This document shows, one piece after another, positions 63,459-64,000 of a stretch of 64,000 nucleotides of DNA. The notes below the pieces were generated by a model, which saw only the letters and a program-made list of their open reading frames with translations, did not search any database and was not told where the DNA came from. How positions within the stretch are numbered: position 1 is the first letter of the stretch; every line of letters starts with the position of its first letter. The position numbers were made by a program, and so were the translations under genes. This DNA comes from Halarcobacter bivalviorum (GTDB lineage Bacteria; Campylobacterota; Campylobacteria; Campylobacterales; Arcobacteraceae): NCBI RefSeq assembly GCF_003346815.1, contig NZ_CP031217.1, positions 186,001 through 250,000 of the forward strand, given 5' to 3'.

Positions 63459-64000
63459 TTACTTTTTTACATAGAGAGTTTTAAATCTATCTCCCATTCC
63501 TGTTGGTTCAATAAGCATCTTAACTTTTTGCACCTCTTTTAAATATCTTTTCTCATCTACATTTATTTTTAGAATTTCAAGTAATTCAATTATTCCAAAC
63601 TCTATAAGAGTATTCATTTGTGTATTGAATTTAATTTCATTGATATTGTTTTTTTCAAAAATATCTTTTAGGTAAGAAAAGCAAACATCATAAGTAATAT
63701 CTGCTTTTTTATAATAGTTTTCTAGAAGAAGATTCTCTTCAAAAATAGGTGAAACTTTATGTTTTTTATAGAGTCTTGTAGAGAAGTCATTTCTATAAAA
63801 TTTATCTCCATAATCAAAAGTAAGAAATTGAAAGTTATCTATATTTTGACAAAGAGTATTTATAAAAATTTCATAATCTAAACAAACTTCTCCTTTTGAA
63901 AGTCTATATTCATGGCAATGTTCAAGGATGCTCTTCTCTTCACATACTTCAAATACTATTTTATTTTTTTCTACAAAAGCTTGATAAAACGTAGAATCTT
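63459..64000 (-). CDS. MidA-like SAM-dependent methyltransferase, C-terminal fragment
   Basis: The window ends inside this gene. The last 180 residues contain LTFDYGDKFYRNDFSTRLYK, KADITYDVCFSYL and EPTGMGDRFKTLYVKK, matching the C-terminal half of MidA/NDUFAF7-type methyltransferases. In mitochondria the homologue methylates a complex I subunit; the bacterial role is unclear. The N-terminal SAM-binding motif is outside the window. Confidence 0.7.
   Translation of the reverse strand, partial: DSTFYQAFVEKNKIVFEVCEEKSILEHCHEYRLSKGEVCLDYEIFINTLCQNIDNFQFLTFDYGDKFYRNDFSTRLYKKHKVSPIFEENLLLENYYKKADITYDVCFSYLKDIFEKNNINEIKFNTQMNTLIEFGIIELLEILKINVDEKRYLKEVQKVKMLIEPTGMGDRFKTLYVKK

Overview
The window is strongly AT-rich, densely coded bacterial DNA. 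It fits a marine or host-associated member of the Arcobacter group (Campylobacterota). The reasons are the housekeeping protein types (a 602-residue ThrRS with a shortened N-terminus, a compact RqcH, an infC that starts with TTG), the many TTG starts at overlapping gene junctions, the gene neighbourhoods (glmM-lspA, cdsA-dxr, infC-rpmI-rplT) and the many signalling genes. The genus is inferred from these features and was not tested by any search.

Layout. (1) 1-4.2 kb: housekeeping genes prfA (partial), rpsT, glmM, lspA, a leuC-type dehydratase and mobA. (2) 4.2-14 kb: a periplasmic sulfur region with two paralogous Tat-exported flavoproteins of the sulfide:quinone oxidoreductase / flavocytochrome c type, exported multi-domain rhodaneses, and a small cytochrome-c-like protein without CXXCH. 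The rplT-rpmI-infC-thrS translation cluster sits inside it on the minus strand. (3) 15.5-34.5 kb: a 19-kb biosynthetic cluster that combines dialkylresorcinol genes (darA, darB) with aryl-polyene genes. These are two ketosynthase/partner pairs, two acyl carrier proteins, two hotdog dehydratases, a FabG reductase, an aromatic amino-acid ammonia-lyase, an AMP-ligase, two lipid-type transferases, an MMPL exporter with a LolA-like partner, and an ABC exporter. The set resembles a flexirubin-type pigment pathway: the lyase and ligase make an aryl starter, the polyene enzymes extend it, DarA/DarB make the dialkylresorcinol, and a BtrH-like acyltransferase may join the two halves. (4) 34.6-41.5 kb: housekeeping genes (cdsA, dxr, tsaD, nnr, cutA, thiG and others), then a tRNA-Pro-His-Arg-Leu array behind a consensus sigma-70 promoter. 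(5) 42.2-52.5 kb: a two-partner secretion locus with tpsB, a small RHS-core protein and a 1782-residue TpsA/CdiA-like exoprotein. It ends in three tandem copies of a module made of the tpsA 3' end plus a small lipoprotein gene; the two downstream tpsA copies are decayed. (6) 52.6-58.4 kb: a signalling block with three paralogous REC-winged-helix regulators, one 7TM-DISM histidine kinase and a FeeM/LuxI-like acyltransferase. Two identical initiator tRNA genes lie inside or beside it, and there is a 47-residue small ORF. (7) 58.5-64 kb: an OmpA-type lipoprotein, dinB, yraN, thiS, a chemoreceptor and the end of a MidA-like methyltransferase gene.

The regions most worth a second look are the combined dialkylresorcinol/aryl-polyene cluster, the TPS locus with its embedded RHS core and tandem 3' modules, and the signalling block between the two initiator tRNAs. 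No CRISPR array, rRNA, intact insertion sequence or prophage was seen.
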